Shown here: piece by piece, positions 7,450-18,315 of the stretch
Numbering within the stretch: position 1 is the first letter of the stretch
Layout of the letters: each line of letters begins with the position of its first letter
Assembly (NCBI RefSeq): GCF_011682145.1
Contig: NZ_WHJH01000047.1
Location: 1-53,959, forward strand
Direction of reading: 5' to 3'
Source: Massilia mucilaginosa
Lineage (GTDB): Bacteria > Pseudomonadota > Gammaproteobacteria > Burkholderiales > Burkholderiaceae_D
Length of the DNA: 53,959 nucleotides
Notes under the pieces: model-generated
What the model saw: only the letters and a program-made list of their open reading frames with translations
Databases searched by the model: none
What the model was told of the DNA's origin: nothing
Translations under genes and position numbers: made by a program

Positions 7450-8598
7450 ATGCGGCGCTGCTGGTTGTTGTTTTCGCAAGTGGTGACGATTGCCCTGGCC
7501 CTGTACTTCGTGGCCGCGGCGCTGCGCCCGGACTGGCTGGCGTGGCCGGCGCGCCGGGTTGAACCGGCCAAGGTCGCCAGCAACGTGTCGGTGCTGCAGG
7601 CGCCCGGCGCGGCGCCGGCCTCGGGCAGCTATCGCGAGGCGGCCGGGCGCGCCATGCCGGCCGTCGTCAACATCCTCACGAGCAAGAACCAGGGACGCGA
7701 GCATCCGCTGCTGAAAGACCCGTTCTTCCGCCGCTTTTTCGGCGACCGCCTGCCGCCCGGGGAGCAGCAGGCCAGCCTCGGCTCCGGCGTGATCGTCAGC
7801 CCGGACGGCTATATTCTCACCAACAACCATGTGATCGAAGGCGCCGACCAGATCCAGGTGGTGCTGGCGGACGGGCGCAAGGCGCCGGCGCGCCTGGTCG
7901 GCACCGACCCCGAGACCGACCTGGCGGTGATCCGGATTGAGGCGCGCAACCTGCCCGCGATCGTGCTCGGCAACGACGACGCCGTGCGCGTGGGCGACGT
8001 GGTGCTGGCCATCGGCAACCCGTTCGGGGTCGGCCAGACCGTCACCCTGGGCATCGTGTCCGCGCTCGGGCGCAACAACCTGCACATCAACCAGTTCGAG
8101 AACTTCATCCAGACCGACGCCGCGATCAACTTCGGCAACTCGGGCGGCGCCCTGGTCGATACCAACGGCAACCTGCTCGGCATCAATTCGGCCATCTATT
8201 CGCAGAGCGGCGGCTCGGTCGGGATCGGTTTTGCGATTCCCGTCACCACCGCCAGGACCGTGCTCGACGCCATCATCCGCCACGGCGCCGTGGTGCGCGG
8301 CTGGATCGGCATCGAAACCCAGGACATCACGCCCGAGCTGGCCGACAGCTTCGGGCTGGCGCAGCAAAGCGGCACCATCATCGCCGGCGTGGTGCGCAAC
8401 GGCCCGGCCGACCGCGCCGGGCTGCGTCCGGGCGACATCTTGCTGGCGGTCGACGGCAAAGAGGCCGGCAACACCAACGACACCTTGAACCTGATCGCGC
8501 AGCTGGCGCCGGGCGGCAAGGCTACAATGACCGTGATGCGCAAGAACCGCCCGGCAAAGGTCGACGTCACCATCGGCAAGCGCCCGCGTCCGCAGTAA
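7450..8598 (+). CDS. Do-like periplasmic serine protease (DegS/AlgW type, one PDZ domain)
   Basis: A 382-residue envelope protease of the HtrA family, anchored by one N-terminal transmembrane segment (about residues 5-26). The trypsin-like domain (about 65-270) has the catalytic triad H127 in TNNHVIEGA, D157 in DPETDLAVI and S231 in NFGNSGGALVD. A single PDZ domain follows (about 285-375: GWIGIETQDI, AGLRPGDILLAVDGKE). One PDZ domain plus a membrane anchor is the DegS/AlgW arrangement, as opposed to the two PDZ domains of DegP. Family members cut regulatory or misfolded proteins in the periplasm. In betaproteobacteria such a gene is often found near petABC. No sigma-E or anti-sigma gene is adjacent, so the substrate is unknown. 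Confidence 0.9.
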   Translation: MRRCWLLFSQVVTIALALYFVAAALRPDWLAWPARRVEPAKVASNVSVLQAPGAAPASGSYREAAGRAMPAVVNILTSKNQGREHPLLKDPFFRRFFGDRLPPGEQQASLGSGVIVSPDGYILTNNHVIEGADQIQVVLADGRKAPARLVGTDPETDLAVIRIEARNLPAIVLGNDDAVRVGDVVLAIGNPFGVGQTVTLGIVSALGRNNLHINQFENFIQTDAAINFGNSGGALVDTNGNLLGINSAIYSQSGGSVGIGFAIPVTTARTVLDAIIRHGAVVRGWIGIETQDITPELADSFGLAQQSGTIIAGVVRNGPADRAGLRPGDILLAVDGKEAGNTNDTLNLIAQLAPGGKATMTVMRKNRPAKVDVTIGKRPRPQ

Positions 8599-8642
8599 GG
8601 ACTCCCGGGGACCTCGACACCCCCTTCTTTTTTGGATTGACA

Positions 8643-9332
8643 ATGCATTTGCGCGACCTGACGCAGTTTTTGAACGAATTAAGCGAAAATAACAACCGTC
8701 CCTGGTTCATCATGAACAAGCCGCGCTACGATATCTTGCGCGAAGAATTCCTGGCCGTCGTGACCGAACTGATTAGCGAACTGAGCAAATTCGACCGGCA
8801 GGTGGCGGCCTGCAATCCCAAGAAAGCCATGTTCCGGATCAACCGCGACATCCGCTTCGCCACCGACAAGCGCCCGTACAAGACGCGCTTTTCGGCCGGC
8901 ATCACGCCCAGGGATTTGCGGCGCCCGAGTGCCGGTGGCGGTTCCACCTACTATTTCCAGATCGACGGCAGCGGCAAGCTGCAGTTCGGGGTCGGCGAAT
9001 ACCTGCCGCCGGCGCCGCGCCTGAAGGCGATCCGCGAGCACATCGTCAACGATGCGACAGGATTTGCCAAAGTAATGAAGAATAGACAACTGCGCGCCAC
9101 CTACGGCGACCTGCTGGACGAAGACAAGCTGCAGCGTCCGCCCAAGGGCTTCGATCCGCAGCACGTGCATGTCGAGTATCTGAAGCTGAAAAGCTTTTTT
9201 GTCTGGACCGCGATCGACCTCAAGGTCAATCAGCCGGACCAGCTGGTGCCGGACCTGGCGCGCGGATTCAAAGATGCCTTCGCGCTGGTGACGTGGTTGC
9301 GCAGCGTGGAGATGAGCAATCCGGAAGAATAA
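8643..9332 (+). CDS. DUF2461 domain protein
   Basis: A 229-residue protein matching the DUF2461 family (TIGR02453) as I know it: LTQFLNELSENNNRPWFIMNKPRY at the start (the conserved Asn-Arg/Trp-Phe segment), then FRINRDIRFATDKRPYKT and a central strand set FQIDGSGKLQFGVGEY. The family has no established function. A TTG codon six bases upstream is possible, but ATG at 8643 is more likely. It lies 44 nt after the protease gene and 11 nt before the cupin gene, so it is probably cotranscribed with the latter. Confidence 0.85.
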   Translation: MHLRDLTQFLNELSENNNRPWFIMNKPRYDILREEFLAVVTELISELSKFDRQVAACNPKKAMFRINRDIRFATDKRPYKTRFSAGITPRDLRRPSAGGGSTYYFQIDGSGKLQFGVGEYLPPAPRLKAIREHIVNDATGFAKVMKNRQLRATYGDLLDEDKLQRPPKGFDPQHVHVEYLKLKSFFVWTAIDLKVNQPDQLVPDLARGFKDAFALVTWLRSVEMSNPEE

Positions 9333-9343
9333 AGGGAAACATC

Positions 9344-9673
9344 ATGGCCTTACAACATGCCGCCTCGGGCGAACTGATTCCACTGCAACGCGGCGACGAC
9401 GACATTGCCCATTTCACCTCGGTGGCGCTGGCCAAGACCGAGAACATGGAGCTGATCCGGCTGGTGCTGCCGAAGGACCGCGACATGCCGGTGCACAAGG
9501 TCGATGGCGAGATTACCTTGCTGTGCCTGCAGGGCGAGATCGTCTGCGATGCGTACGGCAAGAGCGTGCTGCTGCGCCCCGGCGAGATGCTGTACCTGCT
9601 GGGCGGCGTGCCGCATGGCTTGCGCGCGAACGAAGATGCGGTCGCGCTGTTGACCATCTTGCTCAAGCCCTGA
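9344..9673 (+). CDS. Small single-domain cupin protein
   Basis: A 109-residue protein forming one cupin barrel. The two cupin motifs are visible but weak: MPVHKVDGEITLLCLQGEI (His and Glu candidates for metal binding) and LLRPGEMLYLLGGVPHGLR (final His). Function cannot be deduced; such proteins range from enzymes to ligand sensors. The start ATG at 9344 is preceded by AAAGGGAAAC, a good ribosome binding site; the open frame runs further upstream only because it overlaps the DUF2461 gene end. Likely in an operon with that gene. Confidence 0.8.
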   Translation: MALQHAASGELIPLQRGDDDIAHFTSVALAKTENMELIRLVLPKDRDMPVHKVDGEITLLCLQGEIVCDAYGKSVLLRPGEMLYLLGGVPHGLRANEDAVALLTILLKP

Positions 9674-9735
9674 GGCCGGGGCGGTGGCAAGGGACGGGTT
9701 AAGATGGTACTGAGCACATTCCTTCGGAGAATCCC

Positions 9736-10452
9736 ATGGACCGCCACCGTTTTTTGATACTTGCGTTCGCCTTGAGCGTGATGCGGGCGGGAGCCGCTGC
9801 CGAGAGCGGCGACATCCACGTTTCCACGCTGGTCGGCAGCGACCCGGCCACCAGTGTCGCCGAACTGGTCATGGGCGAAGCCTATCGCCGTATCGGCCGG
9901 GTGCTGGTGGTGCACAAGCTGCCCGGAGAACGCACCCTGATGATGGCTAACGAAGGCCGGATGGATGGCGAGCTGTATCGAAAGGTCGGCATGGAGCGGG
10001 ACTATCCGAACCTGACGATCGTTCCCGTGCCCTTGCTGACCTATGAGATCGTCATCTTCACGCGCGGGACCGATTTCGTCGTCAACGGCTGGGAAAGTTT
10101 GCGGCCGTTCACGATTGGCTATGTGCGCGGTATCAAGATCGTCAAGGAAAATACGGCGGGCATGAAGACCGAAGCGGTGCCTGCCATGGGACAGGCTTTC
10201 CAGAAGCTGGCCATGGGCCGCACCGATGTCGTGGTCGGCAACCGCCTGTCGGGACTGGCTGCCGCCGAGACCCTCGGGATCGACGATGTGCGCGTGCTCT
10301 CGCCCGCACTGGCCTCGTTCCCGGTCTACCACTACGTGAACAAGAAGCACGCCGCGCTGGTGCCGGCACTGGTGGCGGCCCTGCAGGCAATGAAGGCGGA
10401 CAAGACCATCGACAGGCTGCAGAAACAGGGCGCGCGCGGCGCGCGGCCCTGA
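9736..10452 (+). CDS. Exported solute-binding-like protein (SBP_bac_3 type)
   Basis: A 238-residue protein with an N-terminal signal peptide (to about residue 22, cleavage near GAAAE). The sequence then follows the two-lobed periplasmic binding-protein pattern of the family 3 kind: STLVGSDPATSVAELVMGEAYRRIG, a segment near residue 75 with GRMDGELYR, and the second-lobe return TIGYVRGIKIVKEN. The FxxLAMGRTDVVVGN region is typical of the family. No permease or ATPase gene is adjacent, so it may be an orphan binding protein or sensor rather than part of a transporter. GGAGA lies 9 nt before the start codon. Confidence 0.75.
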   Translation: MDRHRFLILAFALSVMRAGAAAESGDIHVSTLVGSDPATSVAELVMGEAYRRIGRVLVVHKLPGERTLMMANEGRMDGELYRKVGMERDYPNLTIVPVPLLTYEIVIFTRGTDFVVNGWESLRPFTIGYVRGIKIVKENTAGMKTEAVPAMGQAFQKLAMGRTDVVVGNRLSGLAAAETLGIDDVRVLSPALASFPVYHYVNKKHAALVPALVAALQAMKADKTIDRLQKQGARGARP

Positions 10453-10508
10453 TGTGCGGCGGCGCGCAGTGCCCGTTCCGGGCAATCGGCGCCGCCTGAG
10501 GCCCTGCG

Positions 10509-11549
10509 TCAGGTCAATTCATCGCGCGGATCGCGCGCCAGCAATTGCGCCAGCATCGCCTGCGGCGTTCCGCCGTCGAACAGCACGCCGGCCACCGCGT
10601 TGGTGATCGGCATATCCACTCCCAGCGTGAGGGCCAGCGCCCGTACCGCCTTGGCGCACGGCACGCCTTCGGCCACGTGCCCGAGTTCGGCCACGATGGT
10701 TGCCAGGGCCTTGCCCTGCGCCAGCCCCAGCCCCACGCGCCGGTTGCGCGACAAGTCGCCGGTGCAGGTCAAAATCAGGTCGCCCATCCCGGTCAAGCCC
10801 ATGAAGGTTCCCGCAACCCCGCCCAGCGCCATGCCCAGCCGCGTGATTTCGGCCAGCCCGCGCGTGATCAGCGCCGCGCGCGCATTCAGGCCCAGCCCCA
10901 GTCCATCGGCCACGCCGGTGGCGATCGCCAGCACGTTCTTGACCGCGCCGCCCACTTCCACGCCGACCAGGTCGTCGCAGGAATACACGCGGATATTGCC
11001 GCCATGCACAGTGGACACCACCCGCTCGCGCAGCATCTCCGAGCGCGACGCCACTGTCAGCGCACACGGCAGGCCGCGCGCGACTTCCTGCGCGAACGAC
11101 GGTCCCGACAGCGCGGCGCCGGCCACCCCGGCGCCCAGCACCTGGCCGACCACCTGATGCGGCAACAGGCCGGTATCGCCCTCGAAGCCCTTGCAAAGCC
11201 AGACGATGTGCGAGATTGCGTGCGGTTTGAGTTGCAGCAGCAGCGGCCGCAGCCCGGCCACCGGACAGGCCGCGATCAGCAGCGGGGCCTGGTCCTCGGG
11301 CGTGCCGAGCACATGCGCCAGCGCGGCATCGAAGTCGGCCGTCACCCGCAGCCCGGGCGGAAACGCGCAGCCGGCCAGGTAGGCGCGGTTCTCGCGCTGC
11401 GCGCCCATCGCCGCCATGGCGCCGCCGTTGCGGCCCCACATCAGCACATCATGGCGCGCCGCCAGGGCGATCGCCACGGCCGTGCCCCAGGCGCCCGCGC
11501 CCAGCACCGTGATCTTGCGGTTTGAAACGTTGTGCGTGCTCGTTGGCAT
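10509..11549 (-). CDS. gpsA: NAD(P)-dependent glycerol-3-phosphate dehydrogenase
   Basis: GpsA reduces dihydroxyacetone phosphate to sn-glycerol 3-phosphate, the backbone for phospholipid synthesis. The 346-residue protein has the Rossmann motif [12 protein letters not shown], the family segment [15 protein letters not shown], the catalytic-lysine region [17 protein letters not shown] and the [12 protein letters not shown] signature. ATG at 11549 is chosen over a GTG 18 nt upstream because it lies 6 nt after the upstream gene's stop codon and fits family length. It is the last gene of a group running rhodanese-grxC-secB-SH3-gpsA; secB and gpsA are neighbours in many proteobacteria. Confidence 0.95.
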   Translation of the reverse strand: MPTSTHNVSNRKITVLGAGAWGTAVAIALAARHDVLMWGRNGGAMAAMGAQRENRAYLAGCAFPPGLRVTADFDAALAHVLGTPEDQAPLLIAACPVAGLRPLLLQLKPHAISHIVWLCKGFEGDTGLLPHQVVGQVLGAGVAGAALSGPSFAQEVARGLPCALTVASRSEMLRERVVSTVHGGNIRVYSCDDLVGVEVGGAVKNVLAIATGVADGLGLGLNARAALITRGLAEITRLGMALGGVAGTFMGLTGMGDLILTCTGDLSRNRRVGLGLAQGKALATIVAELGHVAEGVPCAKAVRALALTLGVDMPITNAVAGVLFDGGTPQAMLAQLLARDPRDELT

Positions 11550-11554
11550 GGGGC

Positions 11555-11998
11555 TCAGGTGCCCCACACGTCGGCGGCGCGCATATAGCCGCTGATGCCG
11601 TCACGATGACGGACTTTGATCCAGCCCGAGGCCGGGGCATCGAGCAGTTCCAGCAGCACGCCCTTGTCGGCGGTCATCACCGGATTGGCGTCGGCGTCGG
11701 CCGTGCCGCGCACTTTGGCGTTGGCGCTGCGCACCACCACGGTGCGGCGCGGGCTCAGCGATTTGGCTTCGGCCCAGGCCAGGTCGCCGCCGGCGTCGCG
11801 CAGCTTGACCCAGTCGCCATAGGTGAGCACGACTTCGACCGGCATGCCGCGCGGCGCGATGAACAGCTTGGCGCCTTTGAGCGAGGGTGCGTCATACAGG
11901 ATCAGGCTGGCCGCGCCGACGCTCTTGAATTCGAGGGCGTGCGCGCAAGCCGGGGCCAGCACGAATGCGGCACTGAGAAGAAAACGGGGAATTGTCAT
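11555..11998 (-). CDS. Exported bacterial SH3-domain protein
   Basis: A 147-residue secreted protein with a signal peptide ([21 protein letters not shown]). Two small SH3-like beta domains follow: residues about 23-85 ([45 protein letters not shown], quoted separately) and about 88-147 ([37 protein letters not shown]). Bacterial SH3 domains often bind peptidoglycan or protein peptides in the envelope. ATG at 11998 is preferred over a start 48 nt upstream because it directly begins the signal peptide. It lies 5 nt before gpsA and, on its upstream side, 133 nt from a 160-bp inverted-repeat element. Confidence 0.85.
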   Translation of the reverse strand: MTIPRFLLSAAFVLAPACAHALEFKSVGAASLILYDAPSLKGAKLFIAPRGMPVEVVLTYGDWVKLRDAGGDLAWAEAKSLSPRRTVVVRSANAKVRGTADADANPVMTADKGVLLELLDAPASGWIKVRHRDGISGYMRAADVWGT

Positions 11999-12130
11999 TG
12001 CGTGGCCTTCGCCGTGAGAGTGCAGGGTGGCGGCCGCCAGCGGCAAGGGAGACCCGTGCCTGGACAGGACCCGCGCGCAGTCGATGGAGTCGATAGCGCG
12101 CGGGCGGCCCGGCCCACCCTGCGGCTTGCC

Positions 12131-12290
12131 TAGAGCCTATCTCGGCAGACCGGAGTCGCTGCTGGCGCGCCTGGCAGGCGGGGGCGGCGTTGCTCGTCGT
12201 TGCATGGCTAGCCATGCGGCCTCCTCGCGCCTTGCCCGCGCCGGCCATGCACTGCCACCAGCTTCCCCCGGTCTACCGAAATAGGCTCTA
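12131..12290. repeat. 160-bp inverted-repeat (MITE-like) element A
   Basis: The ends form a 23-bp imperfect inverted repeat (12131-12153 and 12268-12290, 21 of 23 matches, outermost bases TAGAGCCTAT). The interior holds a perfect 16-bp palindrome GCATGGCTAGCCATGC and the motif GCGCCTTGCC. The right end supplies the TAG stop codon of secB. Length, core motifs and position at a stop codon are shared with the element at 44811-44971. It encodes nothing. It could be a miniature transposable element or a structured 3'-end RNA module. Confidence 0.75.
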
Positions 12291-12761
12291 GTGTGCTGCG
12301 GTGTCGGCTGGGGCAGCGGCGGCTGCTTCAGCGAGCGCCTGGCGGCGCTGCTGGTAGAACACTTCGAAATTGATCTCTGCCAGATGCACAGGCGGGAAGC
12401 CGGCACGGGTGATCACGTCGGCGATATTGCCGCGCAGGTAAGGGTAAACGATGTTCGGGCAGCCGATTCCCAGCAGGGGATCCATCTGGTCCGCAGGAAT
12501 GTTGCGCGCTTCGAAGATACCAGCTTGCTTGCCTTCAACCAGGAACGCAACCTTGTCCTTGACCTTGGCGGTCACGGTGATGGTGACGGTCGACTCGTAG
12601 ATGCCGTCGGCGATGGCTTCGGCGCCAACGTCCAGCGACACTTCGATCGACGGCGCTTCTTGCTCGAGGAAGATGGCTGGGGAATTCGGCTGTTCCAGCG
12701 ACATGTCTTTCAGGTAGACGCGTTGGATTTGGAATACGGGTTGCAGATTTTCGTCAGACAT
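12288..12761 (-). CDS. secB: Protein-export chaperone SecB
   Basis: SecB is a homotetrameric cytoplasmic chaperone that keeps precursor proteins unfolded and hands them to SecA. The 157-residue protein matches the family along its length: [19 protein letters not shown], the acidic strand around [10 protein letters not shown], the segment [16 protein letters not shown] and [17 protein letters not shown]. An Ala-rich tail ([14 protein letters not shown]) ends at a TAG stop that lies inside the terminal repeat of element A. Upstream, a perfect 8-bp hairpin (12788-12806) sits between grxC and secB and may shape the mRNA. Identification is secure. Confidence 0.97.
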   Translation of the reverse strand: MSDENLQPVFQIQRVYLKDMSLEQPNSPAIFLEQEAPSIEVSLDVGAEAIADGIYESTVTITVTAKVKDKVAFLVEGKQAGIFEARNIPADQMDPLLGIGCPNIVYPYLRGNIADVITRAGFPPVHLAEINFEVFYQQRRQALAEAAAAAPADTAAH

Positions 12762-12909
12762 GGAACGCTTTCGTTGAGAAATTAACAGAACGGCGACACG
12801 CCGTTCCCTCTGTGCTTGGACTTCAAACGCGACGGCAATTGTAGCAAAATCATACGACTTGAAATAGTTTTGCGCAATCGATTACCGGCGACCCGGGACT
12901 ATATGCCGA

Positions 12910-13173
12910 TCAAACCCCTTTTAACAAGGGATCGAGTCGTCCTTGTTGATCGAGCGCATACAAATCGTCGAAACCGCCGACGTGCGTCTCGCCCACGTAA
13001 ATCTGGGGCACGGTGCGGCGTCCGGTCCTGTTCATCATGACCACTTTCTGGTCCGGGTCGAGGTCGACGCGGATTTTCTCGATATCGGTCACGCCCTTCG
13101 CTTCAAGCAGGCGCTCGGCGCGCACGCAATACGGGCAGGAGGCGGTATGGTAGAGCACTACATGGGCTGTCAT
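12910..13173 (-). CDS. grxC: Glutaredoxin 3
   Basis: A small cytoplasmic dithiol oxidoreductase that uses glutathione to reduce disulfides. The 87-residue protein has the active site C13-P-Y-C16 (SCPYCVRAERLL), the cis-proline TVPQIYV and the glutathione-binding GGFDDLYAL, all in their normal places. The start ATG at 13173 is chosen because it gives the usual glutaredoxin length; the open frame continues upstream into the rhodanese gene. It lies 13 nt after the rhodanese stop codon and upstream of secB, an arrangement common in proteobacteria. Confidence 0.95.
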   Translation of the reverse strand: MTAHVVLYHTASCPYCVRAERLLEAKGVTDIEKIRVDLDPDQKVVMMNRTGRRTVPQIYVGETHVGGFDDLYALDQQGRLDPLLKGV

Positions 13174-13186
13174 GGTGTTTCCTTTC

Positions 13187-13588
13187 TCACTTTGCAATCG
13201 GCAAGCCAGCGGCTTGCCATGCGGTCTGGCCACCGTCGAGGCTGAACACGTCGGTAAAACCGGCGCCTTCGAGGATCTTGATGGCCTTGTCGGCACGCGC
13301 GCCGGTCTGGCACACGACGACAACGGTTTTGCTTTTCGCCTTGTCGAGCTCGGCTATGCGGGATGACAAGTCTGCCAGCGGAATGTTTTTCGCGTCGCGC
13401 AAATGCCCGTTTGCAAATTCTTCCGCCGTGCGCACGTCCACCACCACGGTCTTGCCGCGGTTGATGAGCTGGGTCACCTGCAAGGTGGAAGCACGTTTTC
13501 CGCGTGGTTGCAGCGCCGGCCAGAGCAGGGCGCCACCCGACAGCACGACGATGCTGACGATAAAAATATGGTCAATAATGAATTTCAC
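13187..13588 (-). CDS. Membrane-anchored rhodanese-domain protein
   Basis: A 133-residue protein with an N-terminal transmembrane anchor (FIIDHIFIVSIVVLSGGALL) and one rhodanese domain (about residues 35-133). The active-site loop is CQTGARA with the catalytic Cys, preceded by VVDVRTAEEFANGHL, the CH2A-like box. Single-domain rhodaneses of this sort carry persulfide sulfur; the substrate here is unknown. It is the first gene of the rhodanese-grxC-secB group and is divergent from gpmA, with 147 nt between them. Confidence 0.88.
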   Translation of the reverse strand: MKFIIDHIFIVSIVVLSGGALLWPALQPRGKRASTLQVTQLINRGKTVVVDVRTAEEFANGHLRDAKNIPLADLSSRIAELDKAKSKTVVVVCQTGARADKAIKILEGAGFTDVFSLDGGQTAWQAAGLPIAK

Positions 13589-13735
13589 GGGGTTCCAATG
13601 GTTTAGGACAATCCGCGCATTATAAAATAGAAGCCGGATCTGCTATAACTTCACCTTTGCTGCATCGATAGTTAGCGCTGGCACTCACCATTTTCGCATC
13701 GCACCCCTTTTCCTCACTCTTTTGAAAAATTGCTT

Positions 13736-14482
13736 ATGTACAAAATTGTCTTCATGCGCCACGGCGAATCCACCTGGAACCTCGAGAACCGCTTCACCGG
13801 CTGGACCGACGTCGACCTGACCGAAAAAGGCGTGCGCGAAGCGCGCAGCGCCGGCCAGGTGCTCAAAGAGGCCGGCTTCACCTTCGACGTGGCCTACACC
13901 TCGGTGCTCAAGCGCGCCATCCGCACCCTGTGGCTGGCGCTCGACGACATGGACATGATGTGGCTGCCGATCAAGAACGACTGGCGCCTCAACGAGCGCC
14001 ACTACGGCGCCCTGCAGGGCCTGGACAAGGGCGAGACCGCCGCCAAGTACGGCGACGCCCAGGTGCTGGTCTGGCGCCGCAGCTACGACACGCCGCCGCC
14101 GGCGCTCGAAGCGTCCGACGAGCGCACCTCGTTCAACGATCCGCGCTACAACGGCGTGCCGAAAGACAGCATTCCCCTGACCGAATGCCTGAAAGACACC
14201 GTGGCGCGCGTGATGCCGGTGTGGGATGAGGAAATCGCCCCGGCCATCCGCGCCGGCAAGAAAATCCTGATCTCGGCCCACGGCAACAGCCTGCGCGCCC
14301 TGATCAAAATGCTCGACGGCATCAGCGACGACGACATCGTGGGCCTGAACATCCCCAACGGCCAGCCGCTGGTGTACGAGCTCGACGCCGACCTGAAACC
14401 GATCCGCCACTACTACCTGGGCGACCAGGATGCCATCGCCGCCGCCGTCGCGGCGGTTGCCAATCAAGGGAAGGCCAAGTAA
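13736..14482 (+). CDS. gpmA: 2,3-bisphosphoglycerate-dependent phosphoglycerate mutase
   Basis: GpmA interconverts 3-phosphoglycerate and 2-phosphoglycerate in glycolysis and gluconeogenesis. The 248-residue protein has the phosphohistidine motif R8-H9-G10-E ([10 protein letters not shown]), the substrate loop [15 protein letters not shown], the [15 protein letters not shown] segment and the second histidine in [16 protein letters not shown] at 13736 is preferred over an in-frame TTG six bases upstream because it gives the canonical MYKIV start. It is followed after 3 nt by envC. Confidence 0.97.
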   Translation: MYKIVFMRHGESTWNLENRFTGWTDVDLTEKGVREARSAGQVLKEAGFTFDVAYTSVLKRAIRTLWLALDDMDMMWLPIKNDWRLNERHYGALQGLDKGETAAKYGDAQVLVWRRSYDTPPPALEASDERTSFNDPRYNGVPKDSIPLTECLKDTVARVMPVWDEEIAPAIRAGKKILISAHGNSLRALIKMLDGISDDDIVGLNIPNGQPLVYELDADLKPIRHYYLGDQDAIAAAVAAVANQGKAK

Positions 14483-14485
14483 GTT

Positions 14486-16006
14486 TTGTCTTTCAAGTTC
14501 AAGCAGTTAGCGGCCGGAGCCTTGTGTGCGCTCCTGGCCGTCGCCACGTGCGGCGCGGCTAGCGCGCCGGCTCCCCGCCAGACCGAACGCTCCAAGCAGA
14601 AAGTGCTGGCGGAGAAGACGCGCGCCGGCATCCAGCAAAAACTGGCCGAGCTCAAGCGCGAAGTCAGCAAGACCGAAAGCGAGCGCGAGGATGCGGCCGA
14701 CACCCTGGCCGAGTCCGAGGAAGCCATTTCCAACGCCAACCGCGTGCTGCGCGAGCTCGCCAGCGAACAGAGCGACACCAGCGCCACCGTGGCCGAACTG
14801 GCCGCCTCGCAAGAGCAGCTGGCCGCCACCATCGTCAGCCAGAAACAGCAACTCTCGCGCCTGTTGCGCGAGCAATACGTGGCCGGCAACGAAGACCGCA
14901 TCAAGCTGCTGCTGTCGGGCGACAATCCGAACCGCATCAACCGCGATTTGCAGCTGATGGCCTATGTCTCGAAAGCCCAGGCCAGGCTGCTCGCCTCGCT
15001 GCACGGCAACCTGGCCGCTGTCGCCAGCAACCGCGACAAGGCTGAAAACGCGCGCGAAGAACTCGACGAAATCGCCCAGGAAGAGCGCGAACAGAAAGCC
15101 GTGCTGGTCAAGGAAAAGGCGCGCCGCGCCGCCTTGCTCGGTTCGCTGTCGGAACGGCTCGCCGAGCAGCGCAAGGAAATCGGCGGCCTGGAACGCGACG
15201 AGCAGCGCATGGCCGGGCTGGTCGACAAGCTCTCCAAATTGATCAAGGAACAGGCCGAAGCGGCGGCCGCCGAGCAGCGCCGCCAGGAAGCGCTGGCCGC
15301 CGCGCGCGCCAAGGCCGCCGAGCAGGCCCGGGTGCTGGCGGCGGCCAAAAAAGCCGAACGCCGTGCCGAACGCGAGCGCGAACGGGAGCGCGAACGCGAA
15401 CGCCTGGCGCGCGAAGCGGCCAAAAAGCCGCCCAAGATCGACCCGCGCACCGGCGCCAGGACCCCGCCGGCTCCGGTCCCGGTACCGGTTCCGGTCCCGC
15501 TGGACCCGATCGACGACGACGACGCACCGGTGCTCGCGCAAGTGCCCGAGAAGCCGGAACCGGCGCCGCCGCGCAAACCCGACATCGCGCTCGCGCCGGC
15601 CATGCTCGACGGCGCTTTCGCCAGCCTGCGCGGCAAGCTGCGCGCGCCCGTGTCCGGCAAGCTGGCGGCCCGTTTCGGCGCCAAGCGCGGCAGCGGACCG
15701 AGCTGGAAAGGGATGTTCATCAAGGCCGCCGAAGGCAGCGAAGTGCGCGCCGTCGCTGGCGGGCGGGTCGTGTTCGCGCGCTGGATGCGCGGCTTCGGCA
15801 ACCTGATCCTGGTCGACCATGGCAGCGAATACCTCTCGATCTACGGCAACAACCAGGCCCTGCTGAAACGCGAGGGCGACGCCGTCAAAGGAGGCGACCC
15901 CATCGCCAGCGCGGGAAACACCGGCGGCAACGAGGAATCGGGGCTATACTTTGAAATCAGGCACAAGGGTGCGGCAGTCGATCCGGCGGGCTGGGTGAAT
16001 TTCTGA
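14486..16006 (+). CDS. envC: Murein hydrolase activator EnvC (coiled coil plus degenerate LytM domain)
   Basis: EnvC activates periplasmic amidases that split septal peptidoglycan during division. The 506-residue protein has a signal peptide (to about residue 26), long Glu/Lys/Arg-rich coiled coils (about 30-310), a Pro-rich linker with a PVPVPVPVP run (about 330-345), and a C-terminal LytM/M23 domain (about 390-506). Metal ligands of active M23 peptidases are absent: the first His site reads SWKGMF and the HxH site reads YFEIRH. This fits an activator without its own hydrolase activity. The only in-frame start at the signal peptide is TTG at 14486, 3 nt after the gpmA stop, with AAGGCCAAG upstream. 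gpmA-envC-ctpA is a common betaproteobacterial order. Confidence 0.92.
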   Translation: MSFKFKQLAAGALCALLAVATCGAASAPAPRQTERSKQKVLAEKTRAGIQQKLAELKREVSKTESEREDAADTLAESEEAISNANRVLRELASEQSDTSATVAELAASQEQLAATIVSQKQQLSRLLREQYVAGNEDRIKLLLSGDNPNRINRDLQLMAYVSKAQARLLASLHGNLAAVASNRDKAENAREELDEIAQEEREQKAVLVKEKARRAALLGSLSERLAEQRKEIGGLERDEQRMAGLVDKLSKLIKEQAEAAAAEQRRQEALAAARAKAAEQARVLAAAKKAERRAERERERERERERLAREAAKKPPKIDPRTGARTPPAPVPVPVPVPLDPIDDDDAPVLAQVPEKPEPAPPRKPDIALAPAMLDGAFASLRGKLRAPVSGKLAARFGAKRGSGPSWKGMFIKAAEGSEVRAVAGGRVVFARWMRGFGNLILVDHGSEYLSIYGNNQALLKREGDAVKGGDPIASAGNTGGNEESGLYFEIRHKGAAVDPAGWVNF

Positions 16007-16028
16007 CGGTATTACTATAGGTAGAAGA

Positions 16029-17531
<1,503 letters not shown>

Positions 17532-17556
17532 TGCAGCACAGTACGGCCCGCACGCG

Positions 17557-18315
17557 ATGAACGACAAGCAGCTGCTGCGCTATTCGCGCCATATCCTGCT
17601 CGACGAGATCGGCATCGAAGGCCAGCAGCGGGCGCTGGCGGCGAGCGCGCTCGTCATCGGCGCCGGCGGGCTCGGTTCGCCGGCGGCCCTGTACCTGGCC
17701 TCGGCCGGGATCGGGCGCATCGTGCTGGTCGACGATGACGAGGTCGATCTGACCAACCTGCAGCGCCAGATTCTGCACACCACCGAGCGGGTGGGGCAGC
17801 CCAAGGCCGAGTCGGGGCGCGCCGCGCTGCTGGCGCTCAATCCCGAGATCGAGGTGGTGGCCTTGCGCGAGCGGGCCGATGACGCACGCCTGGCCGAGCT
17901 GGTCGGGCAGGCCTCGGTGGTACTCGATTGCAGCGACAATTTTGCCACCCGTCACGCGGTCAACCGGGCTTGCGTGGCGCACACCGTGCCGCTGGTGTCG
18001 GGGGCGGTGATCCGTTTTGATGGGCAGATCAGCGTGTTCGATCCGCGCGCCAAGGAGTCGCCTTGCTACAGTTGCCTGTTTCCGCAAGACCAGCGCTTTG
18101 AAGACGTGGCGTGCAGCACCATGGGCGTGTTCGCGCCCTTGGTGGGCGTGGTCGGCGCGATGCAGGCGGCCGAGGCGCTCAAGCTGGTGATGCAGATCGG
18201 GCAATCGCTGGCGGGACGCCTGCTGCTGCTCGACGGGCGCGCCATGGAGTGGACCAGCATCGGCGTGGCGCGCAATGCGGGGTGCCCGGTGTGCGGGAGC
18301 GCCGGTTGCGTGTAA
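17557..18315 (+). CDS. moeB: HesA/MoeB/ThiF-family adenylyltransferase
   Basis: An E1-like enzyme that adenylates the C-terminal glycine of a small sulfur-carrier protein (MoaD for molybdopterin, or ThiS for thiamine). The 252-residue protein has the nucleotide loop GAGGLGSPAALYLASAG, the conserved DLTNLQRQIL segment with the Arg finger, DNFATRHAVN, and two CxxC zinc-binding pairs (CYSC and CPVC). The Cys in VACSTMGVFAPLVG lies where a catalytic Cys is found in this family. Which carrier it serves cannot be told from sequence; MoeB is the usual label. It sits 25 nt after ctpA. Confidence 0.9.
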   Translation: MNDKQLLRYSRHILLDEIGIEGQQRALAASALVIGAGGLGSPAALYLASAGIGRIVLVDDDEVDLTNLQRQILHTTERVGQPKAESGRAALLALNPEIEVVALRERADDARLAELVGQASVVLDCSDNFATRHAVNRACVAHTVPLVSGAVIRFDGQISVFDPRAKESPCYSCLFPQDQRFEDVACSTMGVFAPLVGVVGAMQAAEALKLVMQIGQSLAGRLLLLDGRAMEWTSIGVARNAGCPVCGSAGCV

